A stretch of DNA of 21,387 bases from an uncultured Prevotellaceae bacterium (GTDB taxonomy: Bacteria; Bacteroidota; Bacteroidia; Bacteroidales; Bacteroidaceae). How positions within the stretch are numbered: the stretch's first letter is position 1; each line of letters begins with the position of its first letter. This document shows positions 1 through 9,737 of the stretch, in pieces. The stretch covers positions 1 through 21,387 of the forward strand of contig CAMPCG010000013.1 in the NCBI GenBank assembly GCA_946644025.1, given 5' to 3'. Both the position numbers and the translations under genes were made by a program. The notes below the pieces were generated by a model. It was not told where the DNA came from and searched no databases. It saw nothing but the letters and a program-made list of their open reading frames with translations.

Positions 1-689
<689 letters not shown>

Positions 690-767
690 AATAGTTTTAA
701 TTTATCTGTTTACGTTTTAAGGCGGGGCTGCGACGGTGTCGCAGCATAGGAAACAAGCCTTCTGTTT

Positions 768-1514
768 TTACTGTGGGCAGCTGGCGGCAGCATCCTTGCA
801 GACGTCGGCGGCAGGCTGGCAGCACTCGCAGAGCGAGGGAGCGCAGCCGAAGGCGAAGGCCAGCACCACGACGAGGAAGCCGAGCATGAGCAGGGTGACG
901 TAGATAAGGCCAATCCACTGGATGCGGCACTGCCAGGTCTTGCCGCTCCATCCGAGTGTCTGCAGGGCCGACCAGAAGCCGTGGCTCAGGTGGAGCCAGA
1001 TGGCGCAGATCCAGATGAGGTAGAGCACCATGAAGAGGGGGCTGGAGAATGTGTCCTGAATGTAGGCGAAGCCATCAGAGGGGCTGTGTGCCACGGTGAT
1101 GCCCGTCAGCTCGGCAAACATCATGTTGTACCAGAAGTTGTACAGGTGCAGGATGAGTCCGAGCAGGATGATGATACCCAGCACGAGCATGTTGCCCGAT
1201 GCCCATTTCTCGACGGCATTCGAGCCGTTTACCGTGGTGGAGACCTCGTAGCGGCTCTCGCCACGTGCGCGCCGATTCTGGGCCGTGAGGATGAAGGCAA
1301 AGACAATGTGAATCACGGCCAGCGCGGCCAGACCCATCGTTGCCACCACGGCATACCAGTTGGCGCCGAGGAGTTCACAAATCATGTTGTAGGCCTCGCC
1401 GGAGAAGAGCGCTACAATGTTCATGGCGCAATGAAACGTCAGGAACAAGATGAGCGCAATGCCGGTGACGGACATTACAACTTTCCTACCGATAGAAGAT
1501 TTTAATAACCACAT
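768..1514 (-). CDS. frdC: Fumarate reductase/succinate dehydrogenase cytochrome b subunit (b558 family)
   Basis: Di-haem membrane anchor that links quinol oxidation to the flavoprotein and iron-sulphur subunits. The 248-residue product has five predicted membrane segments (roughly residues 12-36, 55-78, 108-130, 158-180, 197-223). Candidate haem ligands are H28, H69, H123, H175 and H178, in or next to these segments, as in the single-chain b558-type anchors of Bacteroidetes and Bacillus. It is the first gene after a clear promoter and is followed by frdA. The odd part is the C-terminus: after the last membrane segment there is a tail of about 25 residues with six cysteines (224, 229, 231, 232, 239, 246). 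With an N-in, five-helix topology this tail would be periplasmic. Family assignment is firm; the role of the tail is unknown. Confidence 0.95.
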   Translation of the reverse strand: MWLLKSSIGRKVVMSVTGIALILFLTFHCAMNIVALFSGEAYNMICELLGANWYAVVATMGLAALAVIHIVFAFILTAQNRRARGESRYEVSTTVNGSNAVEKWASGNMLVLGIIILLGLILHLYNFWYNMMFAELTGITVAHSPSDGFAYIQDTFSSPLFMVLYLIWICAIWLHLSHGFWSALQTLGWSGKTWQCRIQWIGLIYVTLLMLGFLVVVLAFAFGCAPSLCECCQPAADVCKDAAASCPQ

Positions 1515-1635
1515 AACAATTTTGATATTAATTAATAATTAGAAATTTAGTCGAGCTCTGTTCCTTACGGCCATGCGGCAGACCCGCAACGGAGACGTCA
1601 AGACATAATTTTTAAATAATTATAAATTCCGCGTG

Positions 1636-1666
1636 CAAAGATAGTGAATTTTCTTTATTTAACAAT
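1636..1666 (-). promoter_or_regulatory. Bacteroidetes-type promoter of frdCA
   Basis: On the minus strand, TATCTTTG (1636-1643) matches the Bacteroidetes -7 consensus TAnnTTTG. ATTG (1663-1666) lies 19 bases upstream and matches three of four bases of the -33 TTTG element. Transcription would start near 1629, giving frdC an AT-rich leader of about 115 bases. I saw no recognisable riboswitch in this leader. Confidence 0.8.
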
Positions 1667-1702
1667 GGAAAATCGGGAAAAAGTTTCGCCCGCAGCCAAC
1701 AA

Positions 1703-1741
1703 AACGCAAAAAGGGCGGCAAAACGCCCTGTTTTGCCGCCC
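1703..1741 (-). terminator. Rho-independent terminator after the GlsB-type gene
   Basis: A perfect 11-bp inverted repeat, GGGCGGCAAAA (1713-1723) and its complement (1731-1741), has a 7-base loop and is followed on the minus strand by TTTTTGCG. It sits 30 bases after the stop codon of the small membrane-protein gene and upstream of the frd promoter, insulating the two units. Confidence 0.85.
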
Positions 1742-1770
1742 ATAGAGGCCAGGAGAGAACGCCTCCGCCC

Positions 1771-2010
1771 TCACTTCTTCAGCATCGATGCCACCCACAG
1801 GATGACAACGGCACCGACAATGGCCGTACCGAGCTGGCCCAGCAAGCCGCCCCACTCTATGCCGACCAGGTCGAAGAGCCAGCCGCCCAGCAGACCGCCG
1901 AAGAGACCCAGGATGAGGTTCATGATGAGGCCGAAGCCGCCGCCTTTCATTAACTTGCCTGCGCAGAAGCCTGCCAGACAGCCGATGACGATACTTAGAA
2001 TGATGCCCAT
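1771..2010 (-). CDS. GlsB/YeaQ/YmgE-type small membrane protein
   Basis: A 79-residue, very hydrophobic and glycine-rich protein with three short membrane segments and a lysine-lysine C-terminus. The glycine-rich pattern (GKLMKGGGFGLIMNLILGLFGG, split here only by description, around residues 18-39) and the following GIEWGG-LGQLGTAIVGAVVILW segment are those of the transglycosylase-associated/GlsB/YeaQ/YmgE family. Members are often linked to stress responses, but no biochemical activity is established. I take ATG at 2010 rather than the in-frame TTG at 2019. The upstream sequence is A-rich (CCCTAAAAACACTTG) and lacks a Shine-Dalgarno sequence, as is usual in Bacteroidetes. A strong terminator follows directly, so it appears monocistronic or the last gene of its transcript. 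Confidence 0.85.
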   Translation of the reverse strand: MGIILSIVIGCLAGFCAGKLMKGGGFGLIMNLILGLFGGLLGGWLFDLVGIEWGGLLGQLGTAIVGAVVILWVASMLKK

Positions 2011-2078
2011 GGTAATCAAGTGTTTTTAGGGTTAATAATAAGGGGTTATATGATGGTCAGAAACCATGCTTATACATT

Positions 2079-2137
2079 GGGCCGTCCATGCCCGGGAGTC
2101 GGGCCGTCCAAGCCCGGAGGTGTTACCCGTCCAGGCC
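2079..2137. repeat. Three imperfect 22-23 bp repeats with small hairpins, 3' of tamB
   Basis: The heptamer CCGTCCA occurs at 2082, 2104 and 2127. In the first two copies it is the loop of a small hairpin with arms GGGC/GCCC; the third copy is degenerate. They lie directly after the tamB stop codon and could end or protect its transcript, but no T-tract follows, so I do not call a terminator. Confidence 0.5.
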
Positions 2138-2139
2138 TT

Positions 2140-5100
2140 TCACCACAGTTTGAAGGCGTCCCACCAGTGGTCCATCTTGCGCTTGTAGATGTAGCCCGCG
2201 CCATACTCGCCGGTGTATCCGTCGAGCCAGTCGTAGACGTTCTGCTTGTAGAACATCTTCACGTACTGGTTGCTCGTCGGCGAGAGGCGGTACTCCATCG
2301 ACACATTGTCGAAGAACGACTGCTTCTGTCCCTCCACCTCCTGTCCGCTGGACACCTTGCCGCCTATCTGAACCTTCAGGCGGTTGTTCCAGAAGCGCTT
2401 GGCAAACTGGAAGGAGTAGTCGGTGTGCATGTTGCCGCTGGCGTCGGTGCTGTTGTCTATGCCCATGCTCACGTCGAGGGTGCTCAGGGCGTTGCCGGCA
2501 ATGTTGTTAATCTCGTTTTGCAGGAACGAGCTCAGCGCGGCGTTCATGGAGAATCCCGCCGTGTTGCCGTCGGCCAGGTACATGCCCGTGGTGAGCATCG
2601 TCACGGCCAGCTTGCCGCGCTGCTCCACGCTCATGGACTGCAGTTCGCTCTGCACCGACATGTCCTCGGGGGCGGCGATGGTGAACGTCAGTCCCATGTC
2701 GTTGAGCGTCTTCGTCACTTCCACGCCACAGTCAAACAACACGCTACGGCTCTGCGTCCCCTCCTGTCCCACCGTGGCCCGTGTGCGCTCGGTGGCGGTG
2801 ATGTTCAGCCGCGGATTGTCCACAGGCCCGGTGAACTCCACGTAGCTGCCGTCCTGTATGGTGAACGTCTTGAGCGGGATGACGGGCAGCGAATACTTCA
2901 TCGTGCCGCTGCTGATGGTGTAGCGGCCCGTCAGCGACATGTCCTCGGTGGCCGACATGCGCAGCCGCAAGTCGCCGCCGCCAAAGAGGTCGACATAGTT
3001 AGACTGCTCCGCATTCAGGCCGCAGCGTATGTGGGCCCCCTGGTCGATGGAGACGGTGAGGCTGAGGTCCATGCCGCTGGGCACGGGACGCTTCACGACG
3101 ACGGTACGAGTGGTGTCGCTGAAGTCGGTGAAATGGACCAATTCGTCCATTTGGTTGTCGGTGGAGAGGGGCGAGTCGAGGAGCAGATAGGTGATGTCGG
3201 TAGTGCCGAGCACGCTGAGGCGTCCGCGCACATTCATCTTCTCGGTCGTGCCACGTACGGAGGCGGCCAGACTGACGAAGCCCTTGCCGTAGAGCAACGA
3301 CCCTGCCTGCTGGCGCGAATTGATGAGCTGCAGCTCGCGGCCCCGTATGCGGAAGTCGAGAGGGGCGGCTCCCGAGGCACCGAAGTCGGCCGTGCCGTTC
3401 AGGGTGATATAGGCCACGGTGTCGGCCGTGTGCTTGTCGCCGCCGATGGCCTTGTTCACCAGGTTGAAGGTGCTCGTGAGCAGGTCGCGCTGGCGCTCCT
3501 CGGGGCTTGCATAGAGCTTGAAGTTGTTGAGTGTCAGCTTAGAGTGCTCAATGCTGATGGGCGAGTTGTCGATGCCCATGCGGATGCCGTAGGGCGTGGA
3601 GAAGAGCGTGGCCGAGTCAAGACGCACGCTACCGTCGATGACGAGCTTGTCCAGCGGGCCGCTCATGGACAGCTGGCCGTTGGCATAGCCCTCCAGGCCC
3701 ACGATGCGGTCGGTGATGAAGCCGTTCACCATGTTCAGCGGCGTCTGCTCCAACGTCAGCTTCACGTCGGCGTGCTCGTGGCCGTCCGACACTTTCTTAT
3801 TGATGTAGGAGCCCGAAAGGGAGGCCACCTGACGGTCGCCGCGCAGCAGGATTCCGTCGATGGAATGGGTGTTATCGGTGTTTTGCAGGTAGACAAACTC
3901 GGTGTTGATATTGCCCATGTCGTTGCCCTCGTAGACCATGTCGTCCACGTCCACGTCGGCGGCTACCGATATCTGCTTCTTCGCGTCCATGATGATGTGG
4001 AAGTCGCCCAGCAACATTCCCTCAATGTTGGGCAGGAAGGGCAGTGCCGCCGTCAGCTCTTTCAGGTTCAGCTTCGCCACGCTCACGGTGAGGTCCTGCA
4101 GGCGGGTGCTGTCGGTCTCCTCTGAGTAGACATCGATGGTGGTGCCGTCGGCATCTTCCATCTCCAGCTTGGCCGACAGGCGTTGGTCATTGCGCAGGAA
4201 GAGATAGTTGTCGTCGTTCAGGGTGAACTCGCGGAAAGCTATGGTGGGGGTCTTGGGCAGCAGGGTAAAGCGCAAACCGTCCGATTCCATCGAGGCCTGG
4301 GTGCCTAAGCGCAGACCCAGACGACCCTCCTTGTTGAAGACGCGGAAGCCCAGCCGCGCACCGTGCTCGTAGAGGTGGCCGTCGGCCAGCGCGGTGAGGG
4401 GAATGGCGTTATTGCGCCCGTTGGCTACGCGGGCCTGGTAGGTCAGTCCGTGTTCCGAGTCCTTCAGCGTCACCTGGGCGGTGTCTATGTCGGTGTCGCC
4501 AATGCCAATATGGTGTATGTACATCTGGCCGTTAATGCCGTTGGCGGCCGACATGGTGATGTCGGCAAGCATCTCCTTGTAGTCAATGTCGCGTGAGGCA
4601 TGGAGGAAGCGCGCCGCCACGTTCTCGCGCCCGCTGCTGACGTAAAGGCGCATGGTGGGGAGCATCTCCTTGAGCCGCGCCTGGTCGATGATGCGGTTGT
4701 TCAGCTGATGGCCTACGGTGTCGGAGAGGGCGGTGAGCTTCTGCAGCAGCTGGTCGTAGGGACCGCTGGCGTCGAGCTTCACAATGAAGTTGCCGTTCTG
4801 TATGCGGGCGTAGGTTGTGTCGGGCCTCACGGCGAGCAGCACGCCCAGGTTCTCGGGATGGTAGACGCCGGTGGAATCGGTGATTACGAAGTCTCTCAGC
4901 AGTCCTGAGAGCTTGTGGCTGTCCCTCAGGTCGCTCTCCAGCTTGACGTCGCCGTTGAGGCCAATGTCAAGGTGCTTACCCGTGATGCTGCGTCCCTGAA
5001 GGTTGCGCAGGGCGAGGGTGCCGACGGTGAGTCCCTCGTCGACGGTGGCGGCGAGGGTGATGCTGTCGGCCTGCCACTGCTGGTCGTAGACGAGACTGTC

Positions 5101-6747
5101 TACCGTGACAAGGGCCTCGATATAGGTCTGCGGGACGTAAGGGTCGTAGCCGTGGCCGCGGGCACTGATGCTGGCACTGCCCACGGTACAGGCAACGCCG
5201 GGCAGATAACGGCCGAAATTGAAGTCGGCCAGGTCAAAATCGGCCGTGTAGGACTCGGCCTCGGTGTCCGTGCGGGCGCTGCCCTTCAGGAGGGCCTGGC
5301 CGTCGTGGGCGGTGAAGTCGGTGGCGAACTGTGGCCCGGTAGACGAGAAGGTGCCGTCCAGCCGCAGGCCGGGGGGCACGGTGATGCTCTTAGGGTCGAG
5401 GCCAAGGGTGGAGAAGACGAACGAGGGGTTCTGTAGCGACAACTTGTAGCTGAGCGACGAGGAGGGAGCGGCGGAAAGGGAGGGGAGGCCGCTGAGCGAG
5501 CTGAGGTCTACGACGCCGTCGGCCTCGGCATGGAGGGCGGTGGGGAGGTCGAGGATAAGCTTGTCGAAGGTGACGGAAGCCAGCGTGCCGTAACACTCGC
5601 CCTTGACGGTGAGCGGCCACTCGGGCAGCCCCTTCACCGGGTAGAAGTGGGCGATGTCGTAACGGGAGAGGGAAGCATCGAGCTGGAGACGGCTATCCAC
5701 GGATTTCCCGTCGGCAATCAGCTGCTCGTCGAAGCTGGAGTAGTCTATGCTGGCCTGGGCATAGACGGAAGAGGAAGGGGTGTTCAGGAACAGGTCGGCT
5801 ATGCGTATGCCGAGGCTGTCGAGCGCCACGTGCGTCTTTAAATCGGTGACGTGAAGGCCGCAGCGCTCCTTCATACTGGCCTGGCTCACGGCAAGGCGCA
5901 GGTCGGTGGAATGGTAGGAAATGGAGTCTACGGCGAGGGACAGGTCGGTGAAGCCGAGGTGGGAGTAGTCCATGAGCTGGGTGTCGGCCTGACGGGGCTC
6001 GAAGGGCAGGTCGTAGGCCAGGGTGCTCTGGGCGATGCGGAGGGAGGCCACGTCGTATCGCTCATGGAGCAGGTCGATGGCAGCCCCGGTGGCGACGGCC
6101 TGCGCCAGCGCCGCACCGACTATCATGGAGTCGCCGGGAAGGTGAACTTCACAGGCGACATTGCTCAGCGTGGCCTCACGAAGGGCGATGTACCAGGGAA
6201 TGGGCTCGCTCACGGTGGTGTCTACGGCGGCGGTGTCGGAGAGCAGCACGCTGACGTCGGCATCGGAAAGAAGCAGCGACGACACATCGACGCTGCCGAC
6301 GTTGAGGTCGGCCGCCGTCGAACCGACGGTGAGCTGGCCTATGGTGCCCCGCACCTGCGTGTCGCTGATGAGGTCGAGCGTGTTCAGCCGGGCCTGGCTG
6401 ATGCTGAGGCTGCCCAGCTCGGCACGAAGGCTGAAGAGGGGGAGCACGGCCAGGCTGGCATCGACACGGCCAATGTCGGCGATGGTGTCGCAGGGCTGGA
6501 AAGCGCCGGCTGCGGCAGTAGAGTCGGGGCGCATGACCATCACGCGCTCCAGGCTGAGCGTCAGCGGGAAGCGCAGGCTGACGCCCCCGATGCTGATGTC
6601 AAGCCCCGTGGCCTCGGACGCCATGGCCGTGGCCTTGTCGACGAGCCACTTCTGGACCGGCGGCACGTAGACCACAAAGGGCAAGGCGAGCAAGAGGGCA
6701 ACGATGGCTGCCGCAATGATGACGATATGTCTGGCCCGGACTTTCAT
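2140..6747 (-). CDS. tamB: TamB-family translocation/assembly module protein (AsmA-like, DUF490 C-terminus)
   Basis: Very long inner-membrane-anchored protein of the AsmA/TamB superfamily. Characterised members span the periplasm and are linked to outer-membrane protein assembly and to lipid transport between membranes. The 1535-residue product has an N-terminal membrane anchor (about residues 7-28), then the AsmA-like start (VQKWLVDKATAMASEATGLD, INT 31-50) and a long beta-rich repetitive body. The C-terminal TamB domain (about 1170-1535) includes GRYTISSGTMKYSLPVIPL near 1275, a GPVDNPRLNITATE segment and the terminal barrel-like strands ending in KLW. Length is typical for Bacteroidetes TamB and larger than the enterobacterial protein. 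Its ATG shares one base with the TAA stop of the protease gene upstream (TAATG), suggesting translational coupling. No TamA/Omp85 gene is in the window. Confidence 0.92.
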   Translation of the reverse strand: MKVRARHIVIIAAAIVALLLALPFVVYVPPVQKWLVDKATAMASEATGLDISIGGVSLRFPLTLSLERVMVMRPDSTAAAGAFQPCDTIADIGRVDASLAVLPLFSLRAELGSLSISQARLNTLDLISDTQVRGTIGQLTVGSTAADLNVGSVDVSSLLLSDADVSVLLSDTAAVDTTVSEPIPWYIALREATLSNVACEVHLPGDSMIVGAALAQAVATGAAIDLLHERYDVASLRIAQSTLAYDLPFEPRQADTQLMDYSHLGFTDLSLAVDSISYHSTDLRLAVSQASMKERCGLHVTDLKTHVALDSLGIRIADLFLNTPSSSVYAQASIDYSSFDEQLIADGKSVDSRLQLDASLSRYDIAHFYPVKGLPEWPLTVKGECYGTLASVTFDKLILDLPTALHAEADGVVDLSSLSGLPSLSAAPSSSLSYKLSLQNPSFVFSTLGLDPKSITVPPGLRLDGTFSSTGPQFATDFTAHDGQALLKGSARTDTEAESYTADFDLADFNFGRYLPGVACTVGSASISARGHGYDPYVPQTYIEALVTVDSLVYDQQWQADSITLAATVDEGLTVGTLALRNLQGRSITGKHLDIGLNGDVKLESDLRDSHKLSGLLRDFVITDSTGVYHPENLGVLLAVRPDTTYARIQNGNFIVKLDASGPYDQLLQKLTALSDTVGHQLNNRIIDQARLKEMLPTMRLYVSSGRENVAARFLHASRDIDYKEMLADITMSAANGINGQMYIHHIGIGDTDIDTAQVTLKDSEHGLTYQARVANGRNNAIPLTALADGHLYEHGARLGFRVFNKEGRLGLRLGTQASMESDGLRFTLLPKTPTIAFREFTLNDDNYLFLRNDQRLSAKLEMEDADGTTIDVYSEETDSTRLQDLTVSVAKLNLKELTAALPFLPNIEGMLLGDFHIIMDAKKQISVAADVDVDDMVYEGNDMGNINTEFVYLQNTDNTHSIDGILLRGDRQVASLSGSYINKKVSDGHEHADVKLTLEQTPLNMVNGFITDRIVGLEGYANGQLSMSGPLDKLVIDGSVRLDSATLFSTPYGIRMGIDNSPISIEHSKLTLNNFKLYASPEERQRDLLTSTFNLVNKAIGGDKHTADTVAYITLNGTADFGASGAAPLDFRIRGRELQLINSRQQAGSLLYGKGFVSLAASVRGTTEKMNVRGRLSVLGTTDITYLLLDSPLSTDNQMDELVHFTDFSDTTRTVVVKRPVPSGMDLSLTVSIDQGAHIRCGLNAEQSNYVDLFGGGDLRLRMSATEDMSLTGRYTISSGTMKYSLPVIPLKTFTIQDGSYVEFTGPVDNPRLNITATERTRATVGQEGTQSRSVLFDCGVEVTKTLNDMGLTFTIAAPEDMSVQSELQSMSVEQRGKLAVTMLTTGMYLADGNTAGFSMNAALSSFLQNEINNIAGNALSTLDVSMGIDNSTDASGNMHTDYSFQFAKRFWNNRLKVQIGGKVSSGQEVEGQKQSFFDNVSMEYRLSPTSNQYVKMFYKQNVYDWLDGYTGEYGAGYIYKRKMDHWWDAFKLW

Positions 6748-9737
6748 TATTTGCTACCTTTGTTTCCTGACATGATGGTAATAATGGCCGAGATGTCGGC
6801 CACGTCGACCGAGCCGTCGCCGTTGACGTCGGCGCTGCCCGCCGCTGACGCGCCGGGAATGGGGGCATCGGGAATGGAAGCGCCGGAAGCGTTGGCCATG
6901 ACGGTGATGACGGCCGAGATGTCGGCCACGTCGACCGTGCCGTCGGCGTTGACGTCGCCCCTCGTGTCGGTCTTGGCTGTAGAGAAGGTGGCAATGCTTA
7001 GGGGCACGACGCTGGCGGGCGAAGTGTTGCTCACAGGCTTGACACAGGCCCTGAACGGCTGGCCGCCCACGTTGGCGCGACGGCAATATTGCCCGTCTGC
7101 ATCGATGGAGTAAGTGTCCTCCTCGTCGCTGACGCCGACGGTGCCCATCGTCCCGACGAACTTGAACCTGAGGCTGGCGGCGACGCTCGATGCCGCAGCT
7201 CTGATGGTGGCGTTGCGCCCGCAGAACCTTACCGGCGTGAGCGTCATGTCGCGGTGGCCGTCGAGTCCGGCACCCGGCACGTTGACGAGGTAGGGGGTGT
7301 AAGCCTGCAGCCCGGCGGCCGGCGCGAAGTAGAGCGTGCCGCCCTCGTCGCCGATGAACTCCATGAGCCAGAAGTCGTAGCCGCTGTCAGCCTCGTGGGT
7401 CATCCAGCGGGCCTCGGTGCCGTCGGCCAGCAGACAGCGGTCGGCGGCGAAGGGCAGGCAGAGGGTGGTCCACGAGGGGGTCCGCGTCCCTCCGCTCGCG
7501 GTCATGCCGCTGCTGAAGGTGCGGGTATAGACGACGCTGTCGGCGGTGAAGTCGGCAATGGGCATGAAGGGCAGCCCGTCGTCGCTGAGGCTGAGCATCT
7601 TGGCGCTGGTGCCCTTCACCACGTTGGGACCGAGGCCCGACGGGGTGGGAATGTCGCTGGAGAGGAAATAGACGCAGTTGGGGTTGGCGCTGGCCTTGAG
7701 GTAGCGCGTCTCCCTGTTGCCCCTGAGGTCTACCGCCACGGCGTCGGGCGGTATGGTCATATCGCGTGCGGCTTCCTGCATCAGTGAGTGGCCGTCGGCG
7801 TGGTAGATGGTGATGGAGGGCTTCACGTAGTAGTAGAAGTCCGACTGGTAAATCATCTTGCGGTCGGGAATGTCGGTGATGCAGACGGGCCTGTAGCGTC
7901 CGTCGGCCGAGACGTCGTAGTCTTCCTCGATGACGATGGTGGAGTGAGCCTCGACCACGCGCCGCTCCAGCTGGTAGGAGAAGCCGGCGGGGACGAGGAG
8001 GATGGGCGTGAGGATGCCCTCATAGTCGGTGTCGGTATTGTTGCTGACGGTCGTCTTCATGTGGACCTTATCGCCGACGATGAACATTCCCGTCTGGTCC
8101 AGCTTGCTCAGCTGCATGTCTATGAGCAGGTCGACGTCGTTGCTGGTGGGCTTTGCCGGCACGACGCTGATGGTCTCGGCGTAGAGGTCGCCCAGGGCGG
8201 CGATGTCGGTGAAGAGCCTCACGGTGTAGTCGGTGGCCTCGGGCGGGACGATGGCGAACTCTACGGGCTGGGTCTGTCCGCTCATGAGTGTCAGTCCCAC
8301 GGAGCAGGTGTCGGTGAACACGAGCCCCACCCTCTTCGTGAACAGGTGCAGGTTGCCGTAAAACTCGTCGCCGTTGTTTCTGACGACGGCCTTCACCTTC
8401 AAGGTGCGCTTGGCGGTCGGCGTGCCTTCGTATGTCAGGCTCATCAGCTGCAGGCTGTAGTTACGTTCGGGCAGTATAGGCTTTTCGGGTGTCACGGCGG
8501 GCAATCCCGTGTCGGGCTGTGCGCCGATGAGTGCTCCCTGGCGCATGGTGTAGCCGTCGTCGCTGTTTCCGGCCCCTATGCCTTTCTTGTCGGTGGGGTT
8601 TGAGAGGCTGAGCAGGTAGTAGCCGTCGCAGTGTCCGCCCCATCCCCAGTTGAAGTGGAACATCTCGTCGCCGTCGAACCCGTCGATGATGAAGGCATGG
8701 CCTCCGCCCGACGAGGCGCCGGTGATGTAGACGGGCCGCTGCGCTGCCAGTTCGCCGTAGATGAGTTCGCTCCACTGGCTGAGGGTATAGTCGTAGCGGC
8801 TGGCCATGGTGGTGGCCTGGTCGTAGCCGAAGTAGGTCTTGAGGGCCTCGGGCACGCCCCAGCTGTCGGTGCCCGAGGCAATACGGCTGTAGTTCATGCG
8901 CACGGCGGCTCCGCAGACGTGCATGAGCTGTGCCACGGCGTCGGCCTGCCGGCGTTGCTCGTCAGTCCTGATGACGGCATTGGCATAGTAGACATTCTGC
9001 ATGGCGGCCCAGTCGAAGGCAGTGCCCTGCTCCACGGCCTGCACCCTGTACTGCAGGTTGCTGGTGATGTAGGGGGCTATGTAGGCTGTGGTGCAGGCGG
9101 GCCGCCCTGTGCGCTGGGCGTGGTAGTTGAGCAGCTGCGCCATGGCCGTGGCCACACACCCGGTGTAGCACTTGTCGGTGTAGCGGAGGGTGTCGAGCAG
9201 CAGCCGGTTATAGGGCACATTCTGGTTCCACGTCGTGGTGAGCAGCGGTGTGATGGAATGGCGTATGACCGGCGCCCTATAGGGTGTTGGGCGCTGGGTG
9301 GTGGGGGCTGGGGGCTGGATGGTGGCTATCTGCGCTGCCATGTCGTCGAGCCAGGCGCGGAAGTTGTCGGGCAGGCTGTCGGGGCAGAAGGTGCCGCTGT
9401 CGGCATAGCCCAGTATGGGCGGCGTGTCGTCATTGGCGCTGACGATGACGAAGCCGTCGGCGCTGCCAGCGTTAAAGATGAAGAAAGGAGAGGATGGGGT
9501 TGGTGGGGTTAATGGGGTTGATGGGGATGATGGGCTTAATGGGGTTAATGGGTACGCGACCTCTGAGAGGCGGGGCATAGTCCTTGGCGCTCTCTTACCA
9601 CTGGCAGGACTAACGTCGTAGCGGGCGGCCAGAAATTGGGCCGCCCGCTGCAGGGCTTGTTGCCTGGTCAGCGGCGCTGCGTGGAGCACGGCGCTGACGA
9701 GCAAGACTGCTATGAGGAGGAGGGGTCTTTTACTCAT
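6747..9737 (-). CDS. Secreted C10 (streptopain-like) cysteine protease with C-terminal dockerin-type repeats
   Basis: The 996-residue product starts with a signal peptide (1-20) followed by a streptopain-type propeptide (about 22-119, with FFIFNAGSADGFVIVSAND at 85-103). The catalytic domain (about 160-405) has the nucleophile C194 in TGCVATAMAQ, the histidine H347 in GGHAFIIDGF and N363/W365 in HFNWGWGG, so all catalytic residues are present. A long beta-rich region of unknown role (about 420-900) follows. Two dockerin/EF-hand-like repeats end the protein (DVNADGTVDVADI near 928 and DVNGDGSVDVADI near 971), each with the acidic Ca2+-binding pattern. The propeptide carries a Pro/Ser/Thr insertion (62-84) made of 9-bp repeats. 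C10 proteases of Bacteroidales cut host or foreign proteins after self-activation; substrate here is unknown. It lies 42 bases after the adhesin-like gene and overlaps tamB by one base. Confidence 0.93.
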   Translation of the reverse strand: MSKRPLLLIAVLLVSAVLHAAPLTRQQALQRAAQFLAARYDVSPASGKRAPRTMPRLSEVAYPLTPLSPSSPSTPLTPPTPSSPFFIFNAGSADGFVIVSANDDTPPILGYADSGTFCPDSLPDNFRAWLDDMAAQIATIQPPAPTTQRPTPYRAPVIRHSITPLLTTTWNQNVPYNRLLLDTLRYTDKCYTGCVATAMAQLLNYHAQRTGRPACTTAYIAPYITSNLQYRVQAVEQGTAFDWAAMQNVYYANAVIRTDEQRRQADAVAQLMHVCGAAVRMNYSRIASGTDSWGVPEALKTYFGYDQATTMASRYDYTLSQWSELIYGELAAQRPVYITGASSGGGHAFIIDGFDGDEMFHFNWGWGGHCDGYYLLSLSNPTDKKGIGAGNSDDGYTMRQGALIGAQPDTGLPAVTPEKPILPERNYSLQLMSLTYEGTPTAKRTLKVKAVVRNNGDEFYGNLHLFTKRVGLVFTDTCSVGLTLMSGQTQPVEFAIVPPEATDYTVRLFTDIAALGDLYAETISVVPAKPTSNDVDLLIDMQLSKLDQTGMFIVGDKVHMKTTVSNNTDTDYEGILTPILLVPAGFSYQLERRVVEAHSTIVIEEDYDVSADGRYRPVCITDIPDRKMIYQSDFYYYVKPSITIYHADGHSLMQEAARDMTIPPDAVAVDLRGNRETRYLKASANPNCVYFLSSDIPTPSGLGPNVVKGTSAKMLSLSDDGLPFMPIADFTADSVVYTRTFSSGMTASGGTRTPSWTTLCLPFAADRCLLADGTEARWMTHEADSGYDFWLMEFIGDEGGTLYFAPAAGLQAYTPYLVNVPGAGLDGHRDMTLTPVRFCGRNATIRAAASSVAASLRFKFVGTMGTVGVSDEEDTYSIDADGQYCRRANVGGQPFRACVKPVSNTSPASVVPLSIATFSTAKTDTRGDVNADGTVDVADISAVITVMANASGASIPDAPIPGASAAGSADVNGDGSVDVADISAIITIMSGNKGSK
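9491..9553 (-). repeat. Seven in-frame 9-bp repeats in the protease propeptide
   Basis: Units of the form TTAATGGGG (plus strand) repeat seven times with small changes. On the minus strand they encode three-residue Pro-x-Thr/Ser units (around residues 62-83). The unit is a multiple of three, so copy-number change would alter linker length without a frameshift. Confidence 0.8.

Noticed and set aside
1515..1635. Riboswitch or attenuator in the long frdC leader
   Set aside because: The leader is AT-rich with only a weak 4-bp hairpin near its middle and no known motif.
2020..4125. 701-codon open frame on the plus strand
   Set aside because: It is antisense to tamB, is rich in His/Val/Gly/Ala as expected for the complement of a GC-rich gene, and has no recognisable domain.
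5851..7113. 420-codon open frame on the plus strand across the tamB/protease junction
   Set aside because: Antisense shadow of two well-supported genes.
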